NCBI GenBank assembly: GCA_012963885.1
Contig: DTUY01000051.1
Location: 1 to 35,692, forward strand
Reading direction: 5' to 3'
DNA: 35,692 nt
From: Candidatus Poribacteria bacterium
GTDB lineage: Bacteria > Poribacteria > WGA-4E > UBA9662
Shown: positions 1 to 8,563 of the stretch, in pieces
Layout: each line of letters opens with the position of its first letter
Numbering within the stretch: the first letter of the stretch is position 1
Made by a program: the position numbers and the translations under genes
Notes under the pieces: model-generated
What the model saw: the letters and a program-made list of their open reading frames with translations, nothing else
Databases searched by the model: none
Told to the model about the DNA's origin: nothing

Positions 1-505
1 AGTAAAAGCTGTTATTCCTGTCGATATTCTCACCGTTTCTGAATCATCCCCAACAGAGTTTTGTGATGCTTCTTACCTGAATTTACATTAAGTTTCCTTA
101 GTGGCTTGATTCTCTATGCCAAGTTTTACGCTTGCCAATATTTGAGATGTAGCCTTGCCTGTGTACCTTAGTTTTCAGTTACTTTAGTTATCTGGATAAA
201 TATAGTGTCTAGTGGCGGTAATAATTTCCGACTTGGGATCGGAAATTATCCTTAATTGCTAAATCAGGACTAAAATTCGATGTTTTCTAGGTAGGGTCGT
301 TGGCTAAATATTGCCTTTTCAAAAAAGATTTTGGGAAATCAATGCCCCGAAAATCCAATCATAATTCATGGCAAGAGCTATCACTAGAAATTAGCCATAG
401 TGAACATCATTACCCTTGGTACGGTTTTTGCCTTAGTTAGGGGGAATTCTTGAACTGACGAAAAATTGACAATTGAAGGCAAAATTTAAGGAGAGCTAAC
501 TGAAG
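1..505. other. Gene-free left end of the window
   Basis: No convincing coding region is seen on either strand before the small gene at 506. The stretch is AT-rich. It contains one clear inverted repeat at 221-249 (listed separately) and, at its right end, the ribosome binding site of the following gene. No convincing -35/-10 pair was found for that gene; a TTGACA near 467 lies too close to the start codon to serve as its -35 box. Confidence 0.6.
221..249. repeat. Perfect inverted repeat, 11-bp stem
   Basis: The left arm ATAATTTCCGA (221-231) and right arm TCGGAAATTAT (239-249) are exact reverse complements around a 7-nt loop. Neither strand has a T-run directly after the stem, so it is not a classical intrinsic terminator. 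It could be a bidirectional terminator of an unseen upstream gene, a protein-binding site, or a dispersed repeat. Confidence 0.6.
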
Positions 506-808
506 ATGAAAAAGAGAACTAAACGTCCCAAGAGCATCTTGGTTGAATTTCAGCCCAAAATCGAAGTCGTTATTGACGGCTATGACGTGGAAGATACTTA
601 CGATATTCAGAATGTTGCACGGATTATTGATGACTGCAAGATGAGATTGGTTGATGCAGTCTTTCCTACTGGAAGGTTGAATATAAGAAGTTTCGGTGAG
701 AACTTTAAGCTGGGAAAGGATGCTTCTGGGAACCCTGAAAAAACTTATAGTAGATCGAAGGGGTGGATAAATTTGGCAGAATCAGATGCCAAATTTGCCA
801 AAGTGTGA
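506..808 (+). CDS. Unrecognised 100-aa protein
   Basis: This small basic-to-neutral protein opens with a lysine/arginine-rich stretch (KKRTKRPK) followed by a mixed alpha/beta-looking segment. It has no signal peptide or membrane segment, and I do not recognise a family. The ATG start is supported by an AAGGAGAG ribosome binding site at 488-495, about ten bases upstream, which is the main reason for calling it a real gene. It stands alone, with gene-poor DNA on both sides, so context gives no function. The basic N-terminus could contact nucleic acid, but that is a guess. Confidence 0.6.
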   Translation: MKKRTKRPKSILVEFQPKIEVVIDGYDVEDTYDIQNVARIIDDCKMRLVDAVFPTGRLNIRSFGENFKLGKDASGNPEKTYSRSKGWINLAESDAKFAKV

Positions 809-1363
809 ATATCGGGAATCAGAAAGAACAAAGCAGGATTGTTGGTAACCTGAGCCATAGCCATGTTGAGAAACTCCAGCCTGTGATGTGCTTGATTACC
901 AGTTAGGAGTATCGGGGGTGTCGGAATGCATTTGAATGCAGGTTTTGAGCACCTCGACGGCGTGTTGCCTGTTGAGTTTGTAGTCGTTGATGAGAGCGCT
1001 TAGAACACTGTTTGAAATTGTGCAGCCTATAAGAAGGGTGGAACAAATGTTTTGTTCAAATTGATTTTGGACTATGTTGCGCGGGCACATAATCTAGGCT
1101 TTTCAGGTCACCTACATTTTTCGGGACAAGTCCTGTTGAATCATCGGCAAAAGCCTCTCTGTCAACTCTATTATTTGATCGTGATATTTGGGATCGTTTC
1201 GACCTGTTTTCAATAAATTTTGACAAGGCCGTTCTCAGAGCACCGCTTGCCCACTCTTTCGGGGCTCTGATCAATAAAATCGGGTTTCTTTGCCTCGAGA
1301 AAATTCCTTTCTCCCCGCTGAGTACGTCAAGCGGATCCGCCTTATTTTAAATCAACTAACTTT
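809..1363. other. Gene-poor stretch, possibly a decayed gene
   Basis: No intact gene is convincing here. On the reverse strand two short open frames (1056-1274 and 896-1090) overlap in different frames, as would be left by a frameshifted gene. Neither has a recognisable family, a conserved motif or a good ribosome binding site. The stretch separates the small gene at 506-808 from the reverse-strand amidohydrolase that ends at 1364. Confidence 0.4.
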
Positions 1364-2518
1364 TCAAGTAGTGACACATTCGGTAATTGTTTGTTGATTA
1401 ATGGTGAATATTGCCTCTAATTTCTGGTTACCAACAAACATTTTTCTGTGAGTGTCAAAGAACTCGAACTCTCCATCCAAAAGATCCAAGACAGTTATAT
1501 CTGCGGGGGATCCAATCTTGAGACGTCCAATCTCATCATCACGCTGAATTGCTTTGGCTGGTTGGATGGTCGCCTTTTCAATAACTTCCTCTAACGATAG
1601 ACCAAGATGTAGAAATTTTGATAAAGTAGTTGGCAGATTATAAACAGGTCCGTTGATATTACCAGTGTGCAAATCAGTACTAATTACATCTGAAATAAAT
1701 CCCTGTTCCATTGCCTGTTTTGCAACATCGTAGCTGAAACTTCCCCCTCCGTGTCCAACGTCGAAGATGACACCATCCTGACGAGCTGCCCAGGCGTCGG
1801 GGATAACTCTTCCTTTTTCATCAAGAATAGAGTCTCCTCTTCCTTGAAAACAGTGGGTGATCACATCTCTTGGTCGCATAAGCTTTAAGATTTCAGGAAG
1901 CGAAACGCCAGCACCGATATGGCACATAACAGGAACACCGGCTCGCTCGGCCGCCTCTATAGCCAGCTTTAACGGTTCGACCCCATTATCACCAACTTGA
2001 GCTCCACCCTGACGAACTTTAACACCAACAATCAGATCGCGATTCTTGATAATTGTGTCTGCGACCTTTCCGGGATCTGCGTATCGAAGATCAAGCATCT
2101 CCCCCACCGGGCCATAGACTAACCCAATTCCAGATATATGCAGATAACATAATATACGTGTTTGGGTTGGTTGTACAATGTAGTTGCGAAAGCCGGAAAA
2201 AGTTGCCCAACCAGAACTGCCCGCATCGACGATGGTAGTTACTCCCGTCGTTTGACAAGCTGGATCGGCTGCAACACCCCAAGTCGTGACGCCTACATAA
2301 ACATGAGCATGGATATCAACTAATCCTGGCACCACATATTTTCCTGAAACAGAAATGGTTCGTTCGGCTTTTTGTGGATCAATGTTTTTCGACACTGCAG
2401 CGACCTGGCCATTGGCAATCGCAACATCGACCTGATCGTTTAAACCCTCTGATGGAGCAATAACAGTTCCGTCTTTAAGTAATATGTCGTATTCCATACT
2501 GGTAATTTTGGTCCCCAT
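1364..2518 (-). CDS. Amidohydrolase/deacetylase-family metallohydrolase
   Basis: This predicted cytoplasmic enzyme belongs to the amidohydrolase superfamily and most resembles the dihydroorotase-like amidohydrolase/deacetylase family. From the 384-aa frame, the metal-site residues expected for a binuclear centre are present: His70 and His72 in DIHAH, a candidate carboxylated Lys167 in VGVKVR, His200 in MCHIG, His222 in THCFQG and Asp282 in STDLH. The flanking beta-sandwich segments (DILLKDG at the start, SPADITVLD near the end) are also typical. The true start may be Met8 (2497), where family members usually begin; neither start has a strong ribosome site. The substrate cannot be named; hydrolysis of a cyclic amide or an acetylated amino compound is the family expectation. 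It is transcribed alone, divergently from hemW. Confidence 0.85.
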   Translation of the reverse strand: MGTKITSMEYDILLKDGTVIAPSEGLNDQVDVAIANGQVAAVSKNIDPQKAERTISVSGKYVVPGLVDIHAHVYVGVTTWGVAADPACQTTGVTTIVDAGSSGWATFSGFRNYIVQPTQTRILCYLHISGIGLVYGPVGEMLDLRYADPGKVADTIIKNRDLIVGVKVRQGGAQVGDNGVEPLKLAIEAAERAGVPVMCHIGAGVSLPEILKLMRPRDVITHCFQGRGDSILDEKGRVIPDAWAARQDGVIFDVGHGGGSFSYDVAKQAMEQGFISDVISTDLHTGNINGPVYNLPTTLSKFLHLGLSLEEVIEKATIQPAKAIQRDDEIGRLKIGSPADITVLDLLDGEFEFFDTHRKMFVGNQKLEAIFTINQQTITECVTT

Positions 2519-2960
2519 CTAGCGTGATGCTCATTCCAAATTCATTACTAACAATAAATCATCGAAAATCTTGATGCTGTGTTAGCTTCATAGCATTTGC
2601 CTAGACTTTCTAAATATGTGTAAGCTAAAGAATAATAGACATACTTTGGTAGTTTAGCACATTCTCAAGGAGATTATAAGTCTCAGAAAGTGTTCTCCAA
2701 GGCGAATGAATCTAGCTTGTTGGGCAAAATCCGTTTTTTCTTGTAGAGTTAATTGTGTTCAATCTAATCTTGTGCTTAGATCAAGTCTGATTTTGGACAA
2801 GGCCTATATGTAGGTTTCTTTTCGGTATACTTACATGCTACTATTCTTACATGTTTTTTGGCCTCCAAAGTAATTGAGTTTATCGATTATGATGAAATAA
2901 TACCCAGTTTCTACCGTCTAATCTTTCAACCAACTAAGGATTTAAAGAGGATGAACACAG
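2519..2960. other. Divergent intergenic region between amidohydrolase and hemW
   Basis: No gene is seen in these roughly 440 bases. Visible structure is an imperfect palindrome at 2670-2684 (GAGAT...GTCTC), two direct copies of CTTACATG at 2830-2837 and 2846-2853 (16 bases start to start), and a candidate promoter at 2874-2903 reading toward hemW. The direct repeats could be an operator, but nothing else supports that. Confidence 0.5.
2874..2903 (+). promoter_or_regulatory. Candidate sigma70-type promoter for hemW
   Basis: TTGAGT (2874-2879) and TAATAC (2898-2903) are separated by 18 bases and lie about 57 bases upstream of the hemW start. The match is moderate in both boxes. It is the best pair seen in this interval. 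Confidence 0.35.
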
Positions 2961-4091
2961 ATGAGCAGTCCGACGGCACTCTATATCCACATCCCTTTCT
3001 GTGCTAGCAAGTGTTTCTATTGCGACTTTAACACCTATTCTTTCCACAAGGAACAGGCAGATGCATACCTCAACACACTTTGGGTTGAAATGAGCATGTA
3101 TGCACCGATGGGCGCGTCACTGCAAACCATCTTCATAGGTGGCGGGACACCATCAATTCTGTCGCCAGATTCATTGAGAAAGATGTTCACTAATTTGCAG
3201 GAGAATTTTCAGATTGAGGCTGGCGCAGAAGTCACAGTTGAGTGTAATCCGGGTACAATTGATGCAGAAAAATTAGCAATAATGCGTGACAGTGATGTGA
3301 ATCGACTGAGTTTCGGGGTCCAAGCTATGGATGATGATATTCTGCAGCAGATCGGTCGCATACACTCTGTAAACGATGTGTTGAATAGTTATCAAATGGC
3401 CCGAAAACACAATTTTAATAACATCAATCTGGATCTCATTTTTGCGCTTCCAGAACAAACGCTTGATCAATGGCAATATTCGCTTGATAAAGTAATCAAT
3501 CTGAGTCCCGACCATATTTCTGTTTACAATTTAACGTTAGAAGAGGGAACGAAATTTTATGATTGGTGGAATGCCGGTAAACTGGTACTTCCAGATAACG
3601 AAATTGAAGCGGATATGTACCGATTATCTATTGACAGGCTGACACAAGCAGGATACCTTCACTATGAGATATCCAACTTCGCTAAACTTGGCTGTGATGT
3701 GAAGCATAATTTGATCTACTGGAATAATGAACCATATATCGGCTTAGGGGCCGGGGCAAGCGGCTATATTGATGGATGCCGTTACACAAATGTTCGTGGT
3801 ATTCCGGAATACATCGAACAAGTTGATCAAGGCAAAAAGCCAATCATGTATCAGGAAAGGTTGGTTGGGATTCAAGAAATGGCCGAAACGATTATTCTGG
3901 GATTGCAGAAGCGCGATGGAATCTGCTTTGACCGTTACCAGAAACTTTTTGGGCAACCAATCACCAAAGAATTTGGGCAGACGATCGATCAGTTAGCTGA
4001 ACTCGGACTGGTTGAAACATCAAACAATCATCTCAGATTGACAGACCAGGGGCTGATGTTGGCCAACTACGTCTTTACGGAATTTTTGTGA
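2961..4091 (+). CDS. hemW: HemW-type radical SAM heme chaperone
   Basis: This 376-aa protein belongs to the HemN/HemW radical SAM family, and the HemW branch fits best. The [4Fe-4S] motif is Cys14-x3-Cys18-x2-Cys21 (CASKCFYC), preceded by the family hallmark YIHIPF. The glycine-rich GGGTPS SAM-binding segment follows near residue 61. The central KHNLIYW and GLGAGASGY segments are typical of HemW, and there is a winged-helix-like C-terminal domain. Family role: inserting heme into target hemoproteins in the cytoplasm; genome annotations often call it oxygen-independent coproporphyrinogen III oxidase. Length is normal. It is separated by a single base from the M48 protease gene, so the two are probably one transcript. 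Confidence 0.93.
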   Translation: MSSPTALYIHIPFCASKCFYCDFNTYSFHKEQADAYLNTLWVEMSMYAPMGASLQTIFIGGGTPSILSPDSLRKMFTNLQENFQIEAGAEVTVECNPGTIDAEKLAIMRDSDVNRLSFGVQAMDDDILQQIGRIHSVNDVLNSYQMARKHNFNNINLDLIFALPEQTLDQWQYSLDKVINLSPDHISVYNLTLEEGTKFYDWWNAGKLVLPDNEIEADMYRLSIDRLTQAGYLHYEISNFAKLGCDVKHNLIYWNNEPYIGLGAGASGYIDGCRYTNVRGIPEYIEQVDQGKKPIMYQERLVGIQEMAETIILGLQKRDGICFDRYQKLFGQPITKEFGQTIDQLAELGLVETSNNHLRLTDQGLMLANYVFTEFL

Positions 4092-4092
4092 A

Positions 4093-5445
4093 ATGGGTCA
4101 GATTAGCATTGTTATTATTGCTGGACTAATATTCCTGATATCCTTTGAATCAGGTGAGAATCAGGCACCTATCGACTATCAACAGATTAGCCTTGCCACA
4201 CTGACAATGGTGGTTGGCCCCGCTATTATGGCATATCTGCTCGGTTTATGGGCGACCAGAACGATACCGATAGATCCTAGCGTCCGGACACGCAAAATAT
4301 ACTTGATTGAGAAATCAAGTGTCCTTTTCGAAATACTGATTTTGGCCGTCTATGTCTACCAAATCTATTGGTTGAATCTCCCTGAACTTGTATCTAAGTT
4401 GCTCGGTAGTCTGTTGGATTACACCACCACGCATCTAGTTTTGTCGATTATGCCAATGATTGTTGCATTAATGTTACTCAAGATCTCGTTTTATGAAGTA
4501 ATTCAGCGAGTGGCTTTTCGGCACCCAAAACGACGTGACTACATAGAGACACATTTCAAGCTGATGATTCTTCCGCTGGTACCACTATTTGTTTATTTTT
4601 TAGCGTTGGATCTTATTGCTCGTCTTCCAGAACAGATTCATCACCATACCTACATCCCGTTTTTGATTATGACGGTTATCGTTCTGCTGGCTTACGTGTA
4701 TTCTCCGCTGCTATTGGGGCTGGTTTGGTCGGCCGTGCCACTGCCAAATGGAGAGCTGAAGGACAGGATCACCCAGTTAGCAGAGCGCGACAAGGTGAAA
4801 TATAAAGACGTTCTTGTCTGGCAAACAAAGTCTCTTGCTCTAGCGAATGCGGCTGTTGCTGGGCTTTTACCTTGGACGAGGAATATATTTCTTACTGATA
4901 GGCTGTTACAATATTTTTCGGACGATGAAATCGAAACAATTGTTGCTCATGAATTCGGACATGTGCGCTATAAACATATTTTGATCTACCTGATGTTTTC
5001 AATTTGCTATTTCTTTGTCTACGCAATCTTTTATACTTACAAGGCGAATCTAGTTGAAATCAATCCGTCAAATTTGCTAGTGTTGTCGTCTCTTGAAACG
5101 GTTATTTTCTTCTTCTTCTACTTCGTTCTGGTTTTTCGATATTTATCGAGACGACTGGAATACCAAGCGGATTTTTATGCAGTCACGGCAACACGGAGAC
5201 CGGCAACATTCCAATCAGCACTAGCGCGATTGGCCCACTACAACCATGTTCCCAAGTCTATTCGACGGCTATTTGAGATTTTCTCAACGCACCCATCAAT
5301 CGAAAACCGTATTGATTTCATCAACCGTTTGGCATCGGGGGATCAGCGAGCACTGCGCTACCGAGGCTACTTGCTGGAAGTCAAGCTATTATTTATAGCC
5401 CTTCCGGTTTTGGCCTATATCTTATTTACTCTGAATAGAGGCTGA
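4093..5445 (+). CDS. M48-family (Ste24/HtpX-like) membrane metalloprotease
   Basis: This 450-aa integral membrane protein has about seven hydrophobic segments and a zinc protease core. The HExxH motif is His286-Glu287-Phe-Gly-His290 in VAHEFGHVRYKH. The third zinc ligand is Glu356 in the downstream ExxAD motif (EYQADFYA). This arrangement is diagnostic of peptidase family M48, whose members cleave membrane or misfolded proteins, and the multi-span N-terminus resembles the Ste24 CAAX-protease branch. The ATG starts one base after the hemW stop, so translation is probably coupled. It converges on the small reverse gene at 5450, with only four bases between the stop codons and no room for a separate terminator. 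The substrate is unknown. Confidence 0.9.
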   Translation: MGQISIVIIAGLIFLISFESGENQAPIDYQQISLATLTMVVGPAIMAYLLGLWATRTIPIDPSVRTRKIYLIEKSSVLFEILILAVYVYQIYWLNLPELVSKLLGSLLDYTTTHLVLSIMPMIVALMLLKISFYEVIQRVAFRHPKRRDYIETHFKLMILPLVPLFVYFLALDLIARLPEQIHHHTYIPFLIMTVIVLLAYVYSPLLLGLVWSAVPLPNGELKDRITQLAERDKVKYKDVLVWQTKSLALANAAVAGLLPWTRNIFLTDRLLQYFSDDEIETIVAHEFGHVRYKHILIYLMFSICYFFVYAIFYTYKANLVEINPSNLLVLSSLETVIFFFFYFVLVFRYLSRRLEYQADFYAVTATRRPATFQSALARLAHYNHVPKSIRRLFEIFSTHPSIENRIDFINRLASGDQRALRYRGYLLEVKLLFIALPVLAYILFTLNRG

Positions 5446-5449
5446 AAAT

Positions 5450-5671
5450 TCAGGTTGTGTCTGAAGATTGGTTTGATTTGTGGTAGGATAATAGTGTCTT
5501 GTTTTCTTCGATGCTGGCTTCGTGGAAAACATAGTCATTTTCCTCAGTTTTGTAATAGAGTGTTAGATGACCATTATCCACTTTGGTCTGTAAAACGTCG
5601 GCTGGTATTCCCAGTAACTTTGCCGCTTCGTTAAGATTATACTCGACTATGGGGCCGCGCATCCGCATCAA
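5450..5671 (-). CDS. Small HTH-like (excisionase/MerR-type) protein
   Basis: This 73-aa protein contains the segment NLNEAAKLLGIPADVLQTKV, which reads as the helix-turn-helix of MerR/excisionase-like DNA-binding proteins. The following segment (YKTEENDYVFHEASI) could be the wing. The start is TTG at 5671 or the adjacent ATG at 5668, with CAGGG a short distance upstream. It is the last gene of a reverse-strand run (Wzi-like, Gfo/Idh, this gene), 35 bases after the Gfo/Idh stop. It may be a small regulator or a structural HTH adaptor. Only the HTH likeness supports a function. Confidence 0.6.
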   Translation of the reverse strand: MMRMRGPIVEYNLNEAAKLLGIPADVLQTKVDNGHLTLYYKTEENDYVFHEASIEENKTLLSYHKSNQSSDTT

Positions 5672-5706
5672 TTCATCCCTGGACGAGCCAGTATATGCTA
5701 ATCGCG

Positions 5707-6783
5707 TTACAGAATTTCAATTCCAGTTCCATTGTTATCAGCGGAGGCTCCGATGGCAATATCAATTTCTCTGTCTGTCCGTGCGTTTAAAAAACCATAT
5801 TCCAGATCTGCGTCATTACGGATTGCATTCTCAAGATCGGTAAGACAAAGGGCAAGTGCAACTTGTGAATCTGTTAATGGATATTCCCGAAATGGATTTT
5901 CCCACACAATCTCTGGTTCTGTCTCCGCCACGTAAGCATCTAGGACATTTACGCCTTCAATTTCAGTCTCCTGCCTTCTAATCACAGTCGGATGAGCTGC
6001 GCCATCTCCGTTCAGCACTATTGGTTCAAGTCCAACACACATCCCTTTCTCACCATATATTTCAGTGGTTGCCTTGGAACGGTGCCAGCGAAGCGGTGAG
6101 CCGTAAGAGAGAGTCGTAAAATCGTAAACTGCTCGCCTGCCATCACGAAATTCTATCACACCGTGTTGCCAGCATTCCGTGTCGGTTTTATCAACTGCAT
6201 TGGGGAATTGGATATGCGATTGTACTTGAAAGTCCTGCTGATGTCCCCAAACATGAACTGGAGGTATATCAAAACCAATGTAACTCCTCAAGATGCTGGC
6301 AGCATGATATCCTTGTCCGACAAAACGACAGTAGGCTAAGTTAATCTTACCAAAGACATTTTCTTGAATCATTAACTGCTTGATTCGTTCATGTGGACGG
6401 CGGTAGTAAGTTTCTGCAATCTCAAGTTTGACATTATGAATCTTGGCTATTCGTGCAATTTGATCTGCTGACGCGAGATCAACTGATATTGGGGTTTCAA
6501 CCAATAGGTGCAAGTCAAATTCGGCCGCCTCCATTGTAGCCTGATGTATTCCAAGGGCCGGCACAGCAATAATCACGAAATCTGCGGTGACGTTTGAAAA
6601 CATCTCTTCCAAATTGGAGTAGGATGGAACATCAAATTCCGCGCCAACGGCATCAACACGATCTTGGTCAATGTCATGGATAGCTGCCAGATGAAACCGG
6701 TCGGACATGGTTTGAATAGTGGGAATATATCCTTCCGTGACGCGTTTTCCTGCCCCGACAATGACCACTTTCATTTGTTCCAT
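5707..6783 (-). CDS. Gfo/Idh/MocA-family protein lacking the EKP lysine
   Basis: This 358-aa protein starts with a Rossmann fold (VVIVGAGKRV, residues 6-15), followed by the usual acidic HDID segment for dinucleotide binding. It aligns well with the Gfo/Idh/MocA family of NAD(P)-dependent sugar oxidoreductases. Where these enzymes carry Glu-Lys-Pro, this one reads Glu96-Thr97-Pro98 (LLVETPISVD), so the conserved active-site lysine is replaced by threonine. The two other family members in this window keep EKP. The start is supported by GGAG eight bases upstream. It sits 59 bases after the Wzi-like gene and before the small HTH gene. It may be a redox-inactive or altered-specificity paralogue. 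Confidence 0.85.
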   Translation of the reverse strand: MEQMKVVIVGAGKRVTEGYIPTIQTMSDRFHLAAIHDIDQDRVDAVGAEFDVPSYSNLEEMFSNVTADFVIIAVPALGIHQATMEAAEFDLHLLVETPISVDLASADQIARIAKIHNVKLEIAETYYRRPHERIKQLMIQENVFGKINLAYCRFVGQGYHAASILRSYIGFDIPPVHVWGHQQDFQVQSHIQFPNAVDKTDTECWQHGVIEFRDGRRAVYDFTTLSYGSPLRWHRSKATTEIYGEKGMCVGLEPIVLNGDGAAHPTVIRRQETEIEGVNVLDAYVAETEPEIVWENPFREYPLTDSQVALALCLTDLENAIRNDADLEYGFLNARTDREIDIAIGASADNNGTGIEIL

Positions 6784-6842
6784 TAGAACTGCTCCAAGAC
6801 TCGACTTTCACTGCGCCATTTTAGCACACGGCACTAAAGAGT

Positions 6843-8426
6843 TCAAGGTAAAACAGCTGTTCTGGATGTGTCCCAGTCGTACTGATAGCCGATTTGAAAA
6901 GCAAGTTGATTATGATGTTCCACAGGCCTGATTTTATGATCTTTGTTCAAAATAATCAAGTGGGAGAATCGAAGATCGAATTGCCACCCGTTGGCTTGAT
7001 ATGAACTGAGATCGCAACCGATCTGATGCTTTCCTTCAACTGTACCGGATGGAAAAGTAACCTCAGAATACTTTTCTCCACGAAAACGATGGTCCACGTT
7101 TGCTTCCCCGTTACGATTGAATTGGCAAAACAAAGCCAATCTTGTATCGGCATTCAACCAGTAGTTTGCCTCCAAGTAAAGTTGGTCGGCATCATTTCCA
7201 ATTCGATGACCAATAATTGAGCCGAAATGCGTGTACTGGTTTTCCTCCACCAAGTGCGTATATGTCCAACGATTGACACGGACGTATTCAGAGACTAATG
7301 ACAGGCGTTGAGATTTCAGCAGGTTATTCCATATGATACCAGTCAAAAAAGCCAAATCGTTGGGGTCTCCGTGTCCGATATACGAAAAATCATCCACAAA
7401 AAGTTCGCCGTAGATGCGCAACCCCTTAATGGGACGAACAGCCCCCTCGAAGAGAAGCATGACATTATCGTTTCGTGTCAGACCTTCCTTCTGGGTGTCT
7501 GCATTGAACTGACTGGCGTAGTATGGCAAAATAGGATTGAGATAATACCATTCTAACCCTCTTGCATCACCGCCATAAAGCACTATTTCTGAAATCCCCA
7601 GTTCAATTCGATCGCTCAGACGCCAATCAAGGCGGTGTCCTGATAAATAGCGATCTGCTAAGTATCGCCGTGTATCCTGATGCCACATCCGATCCAGTTT
7701 GGAAATAAAAGCTGTCCCGCGTACTGAAGAGAAGTTACTGGAAATTAATATTAGATCAAATGGGGGTGAATTATCTGATATTCCTACTGAATGTCGGCGT
7801 CCGGTTCCCCAAAAGATCTGATCCCGTCCAACAGTTAAGCTTGTTCCTTCAGCGACAGGAATATCTAGGTAAACTCGCTTAAAGTCAGCGGTATAATTAC
7901 CTTGCCATTGATTAATTCTTTTCTCTGCGGTTGATCCTTGAGCTGGGTATTTGGTTGCGTGCTCAGTACGATTAAAGAGATTATCTATCTCTAACTCTTG
8001 GTAGATAATAATCTTTTGACCGAATTGATAGAGCAGGGCTTGCTGATATGAAGGTGCGATCTTTGGTATCTCGGCGTAACTCCGCAATGACGCTAAACCT
8101 CGCGTGTGGAACTTCTCGGTCAGATTCGAATCATCAGGATTTAGCTGGAGTTGACGTTCCAATTTCTGTAGCAGCTGAAGGTGAATGCTGGTAGGTGCAA
8201 GTTCTTCAGATTTGATTCGTTGTTGGGCTACATCTACAATCTGTGCCACATGTGATCGGTTATAGGGACGTGTATGGCGGTGGAGACCATTAATGACCCC
8301 ATCCGTTTCTAGCTTTTCAATTACTCGATTGGCCGACGAATTGAACTCAAAAATAAGATTGGGATCCGCATTGACCCATCTGTCAAGTAAGAAGATGAAT
8401 ATGAGCATCAAAGATTTCAGTTTCAT
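6843..8426 (-). CDS. Wzi-like outer-membrane capsule-assembly protein
   Basis: This 527-aa protein has a hydrophobic signal sequence (about residues 1-20, LKSLMLIFIFLLD) followed by an N-terminal helical region with HTH-like spacing (VIEKLETDGVINGL). The long remainder consists of alternating polar and aromatic beta strands typical of an outer-membrane barrel. Segments such as VGRDQIFWGTGRRHSVGISD, GLEWYYLNPILPYYASQF and YGELFVDDF match the capsule-assembly Wzi family. Wzi in enterobacteria anchors capsular polysaccharide at the cell surface; here only the fold and location are inferred. Its presence implies a diderm envelope. No clear ribosome site is visible. It is divergent from the oxidoreductase gene at 8564. 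Confidence 0.82.
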   Translation of the reverse strand: MKLKSLMLIFIFLLDRWVNADPNLIFEFNSSANRVIEKLETDGVINGLHRHTRPYNRSHVAQIVDVAQQRIKSEELAPTSIHLQLLQKLERQLQLNPDDSNLTEKFHTRGLASLRSYAEIPKIAPSYQQALLYQFGQKIIIYQELEIDNLFNRTEHATKYPAQGSTAEKRINQWQGNYTADFKRVYLDIPVAEGTSLTVGRDQIFWGTGRRHSVGISDNSPPFDLILISSNFSSVRGTAFISKLDRMWHQDTRRYLADRYLSGHRLDWRLSDRIELGISEIVLYGGDARGLEWYYLNPILPYYASQFNADTQKEGLTRNDNVMLLFEGAVRPIKGLRIYGELFVDDFSYIGHGDPNDLAFLTGIIWNNLLKSQRLSLVSEYVRVNRWTYTHLVEENQYTHFGSIIGHRIGNDADQLYLEANYWLNADTRLALFCQFNRNGEANVDHRFRGEKYSEVTFPSGTVEGKHQIGCDLSSYQANGWQFDLRFSHLIILNKDHKIRPVEHHNQLAFQIGYQYDWDTSRTAVLP

Positions 8427-8486
8427 TGGTTTGACAGCTTAATTGATGTCCAGTCTCAATGTCAAGTCGGGACTCAGATTTTCGTC

Positions 8487-8515
8487 TTGAACTTTTCTCT
8501 GGCTGCTACTAGAAT
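8487..8515 (+). promoter_or_regulatory. Sigma70-type promoter for the Gfo/Idh gene at 8564
   Basis: TTGAAC (8487-8492) and TAGAAT (8510-8515) are separated by exactly 17 bases, about 49 bases upstream of the GTG start. Both boxes match four or five of six consensus positions. A TTGACA on the opposite strand at 8465-8460 lacks a good -10 partner. Confidence 0.6.
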
Positions 8516-8563
8516 AAGCAATTGGGTTTATGTTAATTTGTTTGTTGAAGATGGAGAAACTTT

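Noticed and set aside
8437..8465. TTGACA promoter for the Wzi-like gene
   Set aside because: The -10 at the right distance is TTAAGC, a poor match, and the transcript would start within a few bases of the ATG.
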